A DNA stretch of 7,574 nucleotides from Bordetella parapertussis (lineage in GTDB: Bacteria; Pseudomonadota; Gammaproteobacteria; Burkholderiales; CAIKXV01), in NCBI GenBank assembly GCA_945877995.1, contig CAMDXD010000187.1, positions 1 through 7,574 of the forward strand. Direction: 5' to 3'. The notes under the pieces were generated by a model. It did not search any database, was not told the DNA's origin, and saw only the letters and a list, made by a program, of their open reading frames with translations. Below are positions 1-6,896 of the stretch, piece after piece. How positions within the stretch are numbered: position 1 is the stretch's first letter; each line of letters starts with the position of its first letter. The translations under genes and the position numbers were made by a program.

Positions 1-75
1 CACGCAGCCTGGCGCCGCCGCGATGCGCGCGGACAGTCGCAGCTACCGCGCCGGAATCGTTCTACACTCGCGCGC

Positions 76-1515
76 ATGGACAAGGCATCTGCGGCGTACG
101 CGAGCGTCGGCCATCCGGTGCGGCGCACGGAGGATGAACGCCACCTGCACGGTGCGGGTCGCTTCGTCGCGGACATCCCGTGGCCCGGCGCGCTGCACCT
201 CGCGTTCGTGCGCAGCACCGTCGCCCACGGCGTGGTGCGCGCGGTGCGTGCGCCGGCACTCGGCGCCGGCGAGTCGTTCTGGACGGCAGCCGACCTGCAT
301 GATCTCGCGCGGCCGATCGTCGCGAAGCTGAACCGTCCCGGGTTCCAGGCCGCAGCCTACCCGTGCCTGGCGACCGACCGGGTGCGCTTCGCCGGCCAGA
401 CGATCGCAGCGGTGGTCGCATCGAGCCGGGCGCGGGCCGAGGACCTCGCCGAACTGGTCGAGGTCGACATCGAGCCGCTGCCGGTGATCGCCTCCGCGCG
501 TGCCGCGTTCGCGCCCGGGGCGCCGCTGATGCATGAAGGCTGGGCGGGCAACCACTTCATGAAGTTCACCCGGACCTTCGGCGACTTCGACGACGCGGTC
601 GCGCGGGCCGAGGTACACCTGACCCGGCGCTACCGGATGGAACGGCTGGCGCCGTCCCCCCTCGAGACGCGCGGCTGCCTGTCGGTGTTCGACCGCGCGC
701 AGGGCCGGCTGCTGTTCCATACCTGCTGCCAGCGGCCGCACATCCAGCGCGACTTCCTGGCCGAGCAGCTGATCGGCATCGACCAGCACCGTATCCAGGT
801 CGTGGTGCCCGATGTCGGCGGCGCGTTCGGCGTCAAGACCAACCTGTATCCGGAAGAACTCGCGGTGGCCGCGATCTCGATCAGGCTCGGTACCGCGGTA
901 CGCTGGATCGAAGACCGGATGGAGCACCTGCTGTCGGCCTGCCATGCGCGCGAAAACGACGAGGTCGTCACCCTCCACGCGAACCGCGATGGCGAGATCC
1001 TCGCCCTGGAAGCCGAATACCTGGTCGATGGTGGCGCCTACTCGATGCTGCCTTCGACCAGCGCGGTCGAGGCCAACATGTCGGCCAATGTCATGCCCGG
1101 GCCGTACCACATCCGCAACTACCGCGCGACCGCGATGAGTGCCTGCACCAACAAGGCGCCGACCGGCCCGTACCGGGGTGTCGGACGTCCCGCGGCCTGC
1201 TTCGCGATGGAACGCTCGCTGGACGAACTGGCGCATGTGCTGGGCATCGAACCGCACGCGCTGCGGCGACGCAACCTGATCCCCACCGATGCGTTTCCGT
1301 ATACCTCAGCGACCGGGCTGGTCTACGACACCGGAAACTACCCGCCGATGATGGACACCGCGGTGCGTGCGCTCGGCCATGCGCAAGTGCGCGCGGCGCA
1401 GCAGGCCGCACCGGCGGATGCGCGCGAACGCGTCGGCATCGGCTATGCGTGGTACGTCGAGCAGACCGCGCACACGGCAAAGGAATTCTTCGCGCGCGGC
1501 TCGGTCGTGCTCTAG
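76..1515 (+). CDS. 5' fragment of the Mo-hydroxylase large subunit (479 aa)
   Basis: This is what would be translated if the TAG acts as a normal stop. The fragment covers the N-terminal aldehyde-oxidase a/b hammerhead-like domain (roughly residues 15-130, starting with the family-like stretch HPVRRTEDERHLHGAGRF), the first Mo-cofactor-binding domain with GGAFGVK, and the beginning of the second, including GPYRGVGRP. It lacks GQGH and the catalytic GEGG glutamate, so it should be inactive alone. The ATG at 76 was chosen because it places the conserved N-terminal motif about 12 residues in, as in relatives. The frame is open back to the window edge and no Shine-Dalgarno precedes the ATG, so the start is not certain. 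Confidence 0.6.
   Translation: MDKASAAYASVGHPVRRTEDERHLHGAGRFVADIPWPGALHLAFVRSTVAHGVVRAVRAPALGAGESFWTAADLHDLARPIVAKLNRPGFQAAAYPCLATDRVRFAGQTIAAVVASSRARAEDLAELVEVDIEPLPVIASARAAFAPGAPLMHEGWAGNHFMKFTRTFGDFDDAVARAEVHLTRRYRMERLAPSPLETRGCLSVFDRAQGRLLFHTCCQRPHIQRDFLAEQLIGIDQHRIQVVVPDVGGAFGVKTNLYPEELAVAAISIRLGTAVRWIEDRMEHLLSACHARENDEVVTLHANRDGEILALEAEYLVDGGAYSMLPSTSAVEANMSANVMPGPYHIRNYRATAMSACTNKAPTGPYRGVGRPAACFAMERSLDELAHVLGIEPHALRRRNLIPTDAFPYTSATGLVYDTGNYPPMMDTAVRALGHAQVRAAQQAAPADARERVGIGYAWYVEQTAHTAKEFFARGSVVL
1513..1515 (+). other. In-frame amber codon inside the large-subunit gene
   Basis: The codons read Val-Leu-TAG-Gly-Phe-Glu. The segment after the stop (GFESARIRMD) is the expected continuation, since relatives have a GY/GF-E-x-A-x-V/I-R-V/M-D strand here. 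One base change from GAG, CAG or AAG would give this TAG. No hairpin or other recoding signal is evident just downstream. The simplest explanations are a nonsense mutation or an assembly/sequencing error. Confidence 0.9.
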
Positions 1516-1539
1516 GGTTTCGAGAGCGCGCGCATCCGG

Positions 1540-2496
1540 ATGGACATCGCCGGTTCGCTCACCATCGAGACCAGCGTCTGCTCGCACGGCCAGGGCCATG
1601 CGACGACGCTCGCGCAGATCGCGAGCGAGGTGACGTCGATCCCGATGGACCGGATCAGCGTGCGCGCCGGCGACACCGATGTCGTACCCTACGGCAACGG
1701 CACCTTCGCGTCGCGCTCGGTCGTGCTCGCGGGCGGCGCGGTACACCAGGCGTGCGGCCGGCTGGTCGAACGGCTGCGCGCGATCGCCGCGCACCTGATG
1801 CAGGCCGCACCCGACGGGCTGTCGGTCGGTGCGCAGGCCGTGCACGGGCCCGAGGGCACTGCGCCGCTGCCGTTCGCGCGGCTTGCCCAGGTGGCGCTGC
1901 AGTACGTGCATGAACTGCCCGACGGCATCGAGCCCGGGCTCGAGTTCCTCTCGAGCTACCGCCCGCCGGTCGAGACTGGCGCCTTCTCGGCGGGCGTGCA
2001 TGCGGCCAGGGTCGCGGTCGACACCGAGACCGGGGCTGTCCGCTTGCTCGACTACCTCGTCGTCGAGGACTGCGGACAGACCATCAATCCGATGATCGTC
2101 GACGGGCAGGTCTACGGCGGCGTCGCGCAGGGCATCGGTCAGGCACTGCTGGAAGAGATCCGCTACGACGCACAGGGACAGCCCGGCACGGTCACGCTCG
2201 CCGACTACCTGTTGCCGGGCTTCGGCGAAGTACCCGAGGTGCGCATCGAGCACCAGCACACGTTGTCGCCGTTCACCGCCTACGGCATGAAGGGCACGGG
2301 CGAGGGGGGCTGCATCGGTGGGCCGGCCGCGATCGGCAATGCCGTGACCGATGCGTTGCGTGGTCTGGGCGTGTCGGTGACGCGCGCACCGATGACCGCG
2401 CGCGATGTGTGGACGGCGCTGCAGGCGGCGCGCGCGCGCGAGGGTGCCGGCGACCCGAACGCCGAGCCGGCGTTTACCTGGATGCCACCGCAATGA
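1540..2496 (+). CDS. 3' fragment of the Mo-hydroxylase large subunit (318 aa from the first ATG)
   Basis: The first ATG after the nonsense codon lies 24 bases downstream. From it the rest of the second Mo-cofactor-binding domain is open: GQGHATTLAQI, the PYGNGTFASRS segment, GQTINPMIVDGQVYGG, and KGTGEGG with the catalytic Glu. The upstream GAGAG at 1521-1525 is too far from the ATG to be a good ribosome-binding site, so reinitiation would be weak. Without the N-terminal half the Mo-cofactor site is incomplete and activity is not expected. Its stop overlaps the ATG of the next gene, so any reinitiation or readthrough here would help keep the FAD subunit translated. Confidence 0.6.
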   Translation: MDIAGSLTIETSVCSHGQGHATTLAQIASEVTSIPMDRISVRAGDTDVVPYGNGTFASRSVVLAGGAVHQACGRLVERLRAIAAHLMQAAPDGLSVGAQAVHGPEGTAPLPFARLAQVALQYVHELPDGIEPGLEFLSSYRPPVETGAFSAGVHAARVAVDTETGAVRLLDYLVVEDCGQTINPMIVDGQVYGGVAQGIGQALLEEIRYDAQGQPGTVTLADYLLPGFGEVPEVRIEHQHTLSPFTAYGMKGTGEGGCIGGPAAIGNAVTDALRGLGVSVTRAPMTARDVWTALQAARAREGAGDPNAEPAFTWMPPQ

Positions 2497-3359
2497 AGCC
2501 GGCGCCGTTCAGGTACCAGCGTGCGGCCTCGCTCGAGGAAGCCGTGGCTGCGCTGGCTGGCGCTGGTGCCGACGATGATGTGCGCGTGATCGCCGGTGGC
2601 CAGAGCCTGGGCCCGATGCTGAACTTGCGCATGGTGCGGCCGACGCTGCTGGTCGACATCCATCGCATCGAAGGGCTGCGTGCTATCGACGTGCTGCCCG
2701 ACGGTGGAGTGCGCATCGGTGCCTGCGTGACGCATGCGATGCTCGAAGACCTGCCGTCCGGCGATCGGTTGCCGCCCGGGCTCGCAGACGTGCTGCGCCA
2801 TGTCGCGGGCGGGATCGCCTACCGGGCCATCCGTTGCCGCGGCACGATTGGCGGCAGCCTTGCGCATGCCGATCCGGCGGCCGACTGGCCGAGCGCGCTG
2901 GCGGCGCTCGGTGCGACGATCGAACTCGCCGGACCGTCCGGCCGGCGCAGCGTCCCGGCGCGTGCGTTCTGCCTCGGCCTGTTCGAGACCGCGATCGAGC
3001 CGGCCGAGATCGTGGTCTCGGTCATGCTGCCCGGTTCCGGCATCCGGCACTGGGGGCATCGCAAGCATTGCCGCAAGGTCGGCGAATTCGCGCATGCACT
3101 GGCCGTGTGCATCGACCGCGGTGGCGAAGGGCTCGAGGCGTGGCTCGGGTCGACCGGCGGCGCGCCGGTTGCGATCGCGCTCGACCGTGCAATACTGGCT
3201 GCGATCAGCGGCAGCGAAGCGCAGCAGCGTGCCGGCGTGCGCGAGTACATCGCCGCCGCGCTGCCCGACGCCATCGCACCCGGCGATGCCTATGCACGCC
3301 ACCTGCATGCGCAGGTGGCTGCAGAAGCGGTCAACGACACACTGGCGAACCGACCATGA
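2493..3359 (+). CDS. Molybdenum hydroxylase medium subunit, FAD-binding (CoxM/CutM type)
   Basis: This 288-residue subunit carries the FAD that passes electrons from the iron-sulfur subunit to the final acceptor; it is expected to be cytoplasmic. Two FAD-binding signatures are clear: AGGQSLGPMLNLRM at residues 34-47, and TIGGSLAHADPAAD at 118-131, the pyrophosphate-binding loop. Length is normal for the CO dehydrogenase M-type family. The roughly 40-residue [4Fe-4S] insertion known from 4-hydroxybenzoyl-CoA reductase medium subunits is not visible. The ATG at 2493 was chosen because it forms an ATGA overlap with the large-subunit stop and begins directly with the family-like N-terminus (MKPAPFRYQRAASLEEA); the frame is open upstream, but that part reads as large-subunit shadow. 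It likely depends on upstream translation, so the TAG in the preceding gene could lower its expression. It appears intact. Confidence 0.93.
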   Translation: MKPAPFRYQRAASLEEAVAALAGAGADDDVRVIAGGQSLGPMLNLRMVRPTLLVDIHRIEGLRAIDVLPDGGVRIGACVTHAMLEDLPSGDRLPPGLADVLRHVAGGIAYRAIRCRGTIGGSLAHADPAADWPSALAALGATIELAGPSGRRSVPARAFCLGLFETAIEPAEIVVSVMLPGSGIRHWGHRKHCRKVGEFAHALAVCIDRGGEGLEAWLGSTGGAPVAIALDRAILAAISGSEAQQRAGVREYIAAALPDAIAPGDAYARHLHAQVAAEAVNDTLANRP

Positions 3360-3832
3360 ACGCTCCGGCCGCAGCGGCAATCGACCTTCGACTCACCGTG
3401 AACGGGAAAGACGCGCAGGTGCGCATCGAGGCGCGCACGTCGCTGTGCGACCTGCTGCGCGATGCGCTGCACCTGACCGGTACGCACGCCGGCTGCGAAC
3501 ACGGTGTCTGTGGCGCCTGCACCGTGCTGCTCGACGGCCAGCCGGTGCGTGCCTGCATCACGCTGGCCGCGGCCTGCGACGGACGCGCGGTGACCACCAT
3601 CGAGGGGTTGTCCGGCCCGCTGGTCGACCAGCTGCGCGAAGCCTTTCAGGCTGAGCATGCACTCCAGTGCGGTTACTGCACGCCCGGCATGCTGGTGTCC
3701 GCGGTCGACCTGCTCCAGCGCAAGCCCTGCGCGGGGGAGGACGAGATCCGGCGCGACATGTCGGGTAACCTGTGCCGCTGCACGGGCTATGTCGGCATCG
3801 TGCGCGCCATCCGGTCATGCGCTCGCGGCTGA
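3356..3832 (+). CDS. Molybdenum hydroxylase small subunit, two [2Fe-2S] clusters (CoxS/CutS type)
   Basis: This 158-residue iron-sulfur subunit relays electrons from the Mo centre to the FAD subunit. The N-terminal plant-ferredoxin-like domain has Cys47, Cys52, Cys55 and Cys67 (CEHGVCGAC followed by C). The C-terminal helical [2Fe-2S] domain has Cys105 and Cys108 (QCGYC) plus Cys140 and Cys142 (NLCRC). Gln104, just before Cys105, is the conserved residue that contacts the molybdopterin dinucleotide in characterised relatives. All eight ligands are present and the length is typical. The start lies in an ATGA overlap with the medium-subunit stop, the second such overlap in this operon, which points to equal translation of the subunits. 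No terminator is visible between this gene and the VOC gene 74 bases on, so co-transcription is plausible. Confidence 0.96.
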   Translation: MNAPAAAAIDLRLTVNGKDAQVRIEARTSLCDLLRDALHLTGTHAGCEHGVCGACTVLLDGQPVRACITLAAACDGRAVTTIEGLSGPLVDQLREAFQAEHALQCGYCTPGMLVSAVDLLQRKPCAGEDEIRRDMSGNLCRCTGYVGIVRAIRSCARG

Positions 3833-3894
3833 GTGCACCTGCACGAACGCACGAACGGCCGACCCCAGCGAATTTCCCACGACTTCCCGATAAA

Positions 3895-3900
3895 AGGAGA
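3895..3900 (+). promoter_or_regulatory. Strong Shine-Dalgarno of the VOC gene
   Basis: AGGAGA lies six bases before the ATG at 3907 and fixes that start over the open frame upstream. The 74-base gap before it also contains a tandem GCACGAAC duplication (3841-3856). I see no convincing promoter or terminator in the gap. Confidence 0.8.
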
Positions 3901-3906
3901 ACCGCC

Positions 3907-4392
3907 ATGTCCCGCCTCCGCCACATCGCCCTCAGCGTTCCCGATCCCTGGAAGGCCGCCCAGTTCTACATGCAGGCGTTCGGGATGAAGAAGGTCGGCG
4001 AGACCGATTCTTCGCTGGCGCGCGGCGTCTACCTGACCGACGGCTTCATCAACATGGCCCTGCTCAACTACAAGTCCGATGAAGCGGCCGGCGAAGAACG
4101 CGGCAAGGACTACGTCGGCATCCACCACTTCGGGTTCTGGGTCGACGACGTCGAACAGACGGTGAAAGATGTCGAGGCCGCCGGCGGCAAGTACTACATG
4201 GGCGAGGTGCCGACACTCAGCAACATCTTCTACGAAGTGAAGGTCCGCGACCCGCACGGCGTGATCATCGACACCACCGCCCACGGCTGGGGTGGCGCGT
4301 CGAAGGACGGCACCGGGCAGGACGTGCACGTCAAGCTCAGGCACGAAGGCCTGGTCGCCGAACGCGCCGGTCTCGCCGAAAAGGTCAGCTGA
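3907..4392 (+). CDS. VOC-superfamily protein (glyoxalase/lyase/dioxygenase fold), single domain
   Basis: This 161-residue cytoplasmic protein has one vicinal-oxygen-chelate domain of two beta-alpha-beta-beta-beta units: RHIALSVPDPWKAAQFYMQAFG at the N-terminus and HHFGFWVDDVEQTVKDVEAAGG in the second half. Candidate metal ligands are His6, His73 or His74, and Asp122 in DPHGVIIDTT, where many relatives have Glu. Single-domain members of this size usually dimerise to complete the metal site. Annotation pipelines would call it lactoylglutathione-lyase-like, but the substrate cannot be inferred. It is too short for a two-domain extradiol dioxygenase. Placement after the Mo-hydroxylase genes and next to a flavin monooxygenase suggests it acts on an intermediate of the same pathway, which is inference. 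It ends just before a shared terminator. Confidence 0.9.
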   Translation: MSRLRHIALSVPDPWKAAQFYMQAFGMKKVGETDSSLARGVYLTDGFINMALLNYKSDEAAGEERGKDYVGIHHFGFWVDDVEQTVKDVEAAGGKYYMGEVPTLSNIFYEVKVRDPHGVIIDTTAHGWGGASKDGTGQDVHVKLRHEGLVAERAGLAEKVS

Positions 4393-4405
4393 GAAAGTCC
4401 GGAGA

Positions 4406-4428
4406 AAATCGGGGTCTGCCCCCGATTT
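4406..4428. terminator. Bidirectional rho-independent terminator between convergent genes
   Basis: A perfect 9-base inverted repeat (AAATCGGGG at 4406-4414, CCCCGATTT at 4420-4428) encloses a 5-base loop. It lies between the VOC stop at 4392 and the monooxygenase stop at 4430. T-rich sequence follows the GC stem on both strands (ATTTCTTA on plus, ATTTTCTCC on minus), so it can serve both genes. Confidence 0.85.
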
Positions 4429-4429
4429 C

Positions 4430-5659
4430 TTACTGCACGGCGTTGGCGGTCTTCAGGCTGTCGAACAGGGCGCCGCGCATCAGGTAGGCCTTGTGCAGTC
4501 CGATGTCCTCGCAGGTGCGGCGCATCTCGTCCAGGTTCTGCCGGCGCTTGACCGGGTCGCTCTCTTCAAGCGACTTCTTGTTGCGGATGGTCTGCGCCTG
4601 CACGAAGTCGACCTGGGCCGTGCGCCGCTGCCGGGTGTAGCGGTCGAGCACGTCGGATGATGCGCCGTCGAAGCGGATCGCGGCCAGCTTCTCGGCGAGG
4701 TTCATCGCGTCGTGGATCCCGCCGTTCATGCCCATGCCGCCGATCGGGTTGTTCACATGTGCGCTGTCTCCGGCGAGCAGGACGCGCCCGCGGTTGAACG
4801 TGTCGGCGACCCGCTGGTGGACCTTGTACAGCCCGACATAGGCGATGTCGTAGCGGCCGGCGCGCGGGAAGAACTTCTGGAAGCGCGCCTGGATACGCTC
4901 GTCGCTCAAGGCGACTTCGTCCGGCTCGCTGGCCGGTACCGGGAAGATGCCGCGCCAGATGCCGGGCTCGCCCGGGCCCTTCACCTTGAACAGGTTCAGC
5001 CACTCGTCGGGGTCGGAGAAGTAGTTGCGCGTGCAGAAGCCGGCATCGGTGCCCAGGAAGTCGAACGTCGTGCCGATCTTCAGGAAGCGTTCTTCCCAGG
5101 TGAAGCCTTCGAACGCGATGCCGGCCAGCTTGCGTACCGTGCTGCGCCCGCCATCGGTGCCGATCACGTAGCTGCCCTTGAGCGTGCGCGTCTCACCGTT
5201 CGTCTCGACCGTCAGGGTGACGCCGTCGGCCGTCTGCTCGAGCCCGGCCAGCGTGTGCGAGAACAGCACCTCGGCGCTGCCGTCTGTAGGCAGGTGTGCA
5301 AGGGCCGAGCGCGCGAGCTTGTACTGTTCCCACTGCAGGCAGAATGGATACTTCACCTCGTCCTTGAGCAGCCCCAGGTCGAACTCGGCGATGCGCTCCC
5401 CCGTCACGCGGTCCCAGAAGTGGAACAGCGGCGACTTGAGGCCGGTCTCCCAGCCGTCGTTCTCGATGCCTAGCGCCTCGAGCATCTCGATGGTCGGCGG
5501 ATGCACGGTTGCCGCGCGCTGGTCGTCGACCGGCCCGGGGTTGGACTCGATCAGCGTCACCGGGATGCCGCGCTGCGCCAGCGCGAGCGTCATCACCGCT
5601 CCGACCGGGCCGGCCCCCACCACGTAGATGCGATCGGACGTTCCTGAAGGTTTCGACAT
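4430..5659 (-). CDS. FAD-dependent monooxygenase, PHBH/UbiH-like (group A flavoprotein)
   Basis: This 409-residue cytoplasmic flavoprotein likely hydroxylates an aromatic or related ring using NAD(P)H and O2. The N-terminal Rossmann motif is VVGAGPVGAVMTLALAQRG, with Gly15, Gly17 and Gly20 as the GxGxxG and Glu38 as the ribose-binding acid; Arg48 fits the conserved Arg after it. The DG motif is GTDGGRSTVR at 167-176, and the second FAD motif is RVLLAGDSAHVNNPIGGMGMN with Asp298 and Pro305. The length matches p-hydroxybenzoate hydroxylase rather than the longer phenol-hydroxylase or MhpA forms, which carry a C-terminal thioredoxin-like domain. The ATG at 5659 is preceded by a GGAGA ribosome-binding site. 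It is convergent with the VOC gene and divergent from the Bug gene. The substrate is unknown; ring hydroxylation in the same pathway as the Mo-hydroxylase is inference. Confidence 0.92.
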   Translation of the reverse strand: MSKPSGTSDRIYVVGAGPVGAVMTLALAQRGIPVTLIESNPGPVDDQRAATVHPPTIEMLEALGIENDGWETGLKSPLFHFWDRVTGERIAEFDLGLLKDEVKYPFCLQWEQYKLARSALAHLPTDGSAEVLFSHTLAGLEQTADGVTLTVETNGETRTLKGSYVIGTDGGRSTVRKLAGIAFEGFTWEERFLKIGTTFDFLGTDAGFCTRNYFSDPDEWLNLFKVKGPGEPGIWRGIFPVPASEPDEVALSDERIQARFQKFFPRAGRYDIAYVGLYKVHQRVADTFNRGRVLLAGDSAHVNNPIGGMGMNGGIHDAMNLAEKLAAIRFDGASSDVLDRYTRQRRTAQVDFVQAQTIRNKKSLEESDPVKRRQNLDEMRRTCEDIGLHKAYLMRGALFDSLKTANAVQ

Positions 5660-5664
5660 CTGCT

Positions 5665-5669
5665 TCTCC
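5665..5669 (-). promoter_or_regulatory. Shine-Dalgarno of the monooxygenase gene
   Basis: Minus-strand GGAGA lies five bases upstream of the ATG (5659-5657). It supports this start. Confidence 0.75.
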
Positions 5670-5786
5670 GGTACATGCCGCGCTGTCGCCGGTCGGCGCT
5701 CGCGATCGAAGATCGACCCGCGATCGTACCAAGTGATGACGTACGGCGGCAGGGCCGCTCTTGCTGTCGTTCAGCGGGCACGCCCT

Positions 5787-5802
5787 GGTGCATCGATGCA
5801 CC
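5787..5802. promoter_or_regulatory. Perfect 16-base palindrome in the divergent intergenic region, candidate operator
   Basis: GGTGCATCGATGCACC is its own reverse complement. CC on the left (5784-5785) and GG on the right (5804-5805) extend the symmetry past one T/G mismatch. It sits in the gap between the monooxygenase and Bug starts, about 85-130 bases from each, where an operator for a dimeric regulator would be expected. The regulator is not in this window. A perfect 16-base dyad is unlikely by chance in so short a gap, but function is inference. Confidence 0.45.
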
Positions 5803-5885
5803 GGGCCGGTGCGCGCCGGTCGCGCGCAGGATTTCCGCGGCGCGAGCATCATTGGCGATTCGATCGATCCGATTCATGGTTCAGG

Positions 5886-6896
5886 ATGAATACAGGTAAA
5901 CCGAACATGCCATTTCACTGCGCGCCCGTCGTTCCCATCGCGCTGGCCCTGCTGTCAATGCCGATGTTGGCTTCGCACGCGTCCGCCCAGGGCGCTCCAT
6001 CACTGCCTGCAAAGCAGATCCGCGTGATAGTCGCGCTCGCGCCCGGCGGAGGCACCGACGTGGTGACCCGCATCGTCGCATCGCGGCTCACCGAGATCTG
6101 GGGTACGTCGGTGATCGTCGAGAACCGCGCTGGCGGTGGCCAGATCATCGGTACCGAGTTCGTGGCGCGGGCCGCGTCCGATGGCGCGACGCTGCTCGCC
6201 GTCACGCCTGCGCACGTGATCAATGCGACCTTGCACGAGAAGCTCGCCTACCGCTGGGACCGCGACTTCGTGCCGATCGTGAACATGGCCGCCACCGCCA
6301 ACGTGCTGGTCATACATCCGTCGCTGCCGGTGAAGACCACGAAGGAACTGATCGCGCTCGTGCGCAGCCGCCCGGGGCAGATGAACTACGGTTCGAGCGG
6401 CGTCGGTGGTGCGTCCCACCTCGCGTTCGAACTGTTCAACGCGATGGCGAAGCTCGATGTGGTGCACGTTCCCTTCAAGGGCGGCCCGCCCGCCGTGCAG
6501 GATGTACTGGCCGGACGGATTTCGCTGCTGATGGGCAACATGCCATCGGTACTGCAGCATGTCCGCTCCGGACGCATGCGTCCGCTGGCCATCGCCAGCA
6601 GCAAGCGCTCGCCGTTGCTGCCCCAGTTGCCGACGGTGGCCGAATCGGCGCTGCCCGGTTACGAGGCATCGAACTGGAACGGCCTGGTCGCACCAGTCGG
6701 AACGCCGCCGGAACTGATCACGCGCTACAACGCGGACGTGGTGCGCGTGGTGACCGAGCCAGCTATCCGCGACCGGCTCTCCGCCGGCGGCTTCGACCCG
6801 ATCGGCGATACGCCGGCCCAGTTCGCCGGTTACCTGAAGACCGAGTTTCAGCGCTGGGCGACGGTGATTCGCGCGCGCGGCATCAAGGCCGAGTAG
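5886..6896 (+). CDS. Bug-family periplasmic solute-binding protein (TctC-like)
   Basis: This is an extracytoplasmic substrate-binding receptor of the tripartite tricarboxylate transporter type; known family members bind carboxylates and related small molecules. From the ATG at 5886 it has 336 residues. A signal peptide is clear: hydrophobic VVPIALALLSMPMLA, then ASA-Q cleavage near residue 34. The mature part shows the family pattern: IRVIVALAPGGGTDVVTR, ENRAGGGQIIGTEFVARA, NYGSSGVGGASHLAFELF, VPFKGGPPAVQDVLAGRI, LPTVAESALPGYEASNWNG and a final RWATVIRARGIKAE. Length is usual. A second in-frame ATG at 5907 would give 329 residues. The longer start keeps a Lys before the hydrophobic core; neither has a strong ribosome-binding site (CAGG at 5893-5896 suits 5907 only loosely). 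No TctA/TctB membrane genes are nearby, as is common for orphan Bug genes. Its ligand is probably the substrate of the divergent monooxygenase, which is inference. Confidence 0.94.
   Translation: MNTGKPNMPFHCAPVVPIALALLSMPMLASHASAQGAPSLPAKQIRVIVALAPGGGTDVVTRIVASRLTEIWGTSVIVENRAGGGQIIGTEFVARAASDGATLLAVTPAHVINATLHEKLAYRWDRDFVPIVNMAATANVLVIHPSLPVKTTKELIALVRSRPGQMNYGSSGVGGASHLAFELFNAMAKLDVVHVPFKGGPPAVQDVLAGRISLLMGNMPSVLQHVRSGRMRPLAIASSKRSPLLPQLPTVAESALPGYEASNWNGLVAPVGTPPELITRYNADVVRVVTEPAIRDRLSAGGFDPIGDTPAQFAGYLKTEFQRWATVIRARGIKAE

Larger units (their letters stand above)
76..2496 (+). pseudogene. Molybdenum hydroxylase large (molybdopterin-binding) subunit, interrupted by an in-frame TAG
   Basis: Catalytic large subunit of a xanthine dehydrogenase / aldehyde oxidase / CO dehydrogenase superfamily enzyme, which would bind Mo-molybdopterin cytosine dinucleotide and hydroxylate its substrate with water as oxygen donor. 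Frame 1 runs 806 codons before the final TGA, about the family's usual 760-800 residues, but codon 480 (1513-1515) is TAG. Family sequence continues without a frame change after it, so this is one gene with one nonsense codon. In combined numbering the visible motifs are GGAFGVK at 248-254, GPYRGVGRP at 364-372, GQGH at 505-508, and KGTGEGG at 739-745 with the expected active-site Glu743. The CoxL form I loop (AYxCSFR) is absent, so it is not a true aerobic CO dehydrogenase. The stop codon overlaps the medium-subunit start. Substrate unknown; N-heterocycles, aldehydes or aromatic thioesters are all possible in the family. Confidence 0.85.

Noticed and set aside
891..902. GTACCGCGGTAC palindrome
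   Set aside because: It lies inside a conserved coding part of the large subunit and is explained by ordinary Gly-Thr-Ala-Val codons. Such short GC-rich palindromes are frequent here.
43..1257. Long minus-strand open frame (404 codons) opposite the large subunit, with similar ones at 1306-2493 and 2280-3380
   Set aside because: The translations are Arg/His/Asp-rich with no family pattern and are mirror images of well-supported genes. Such frames are expected in GC-rich DNA.
2424..2442. Alternating CG run, possible Z-DNA or slippage tract
   Set aside because: It encodes an Ala-Arg stretch near the large-subunit C-terminus and is short. The frame is intact across it.
3841..3856. Tandem GCACGAAC duplication as a regulatory repeat
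   Set aside because: There are only two 8-base copies, with no promoter nearby. It is noted in the VOC ribosome-binding-site entry but is too little to call a regulatory element.
5852..5880. TTGGCG / CATGGT as a promoter for the Bug gene
   Set aside because: The spacing is 17 bases but the -10 matches only three of six consensus positions. I cannot support it from sequence alone.
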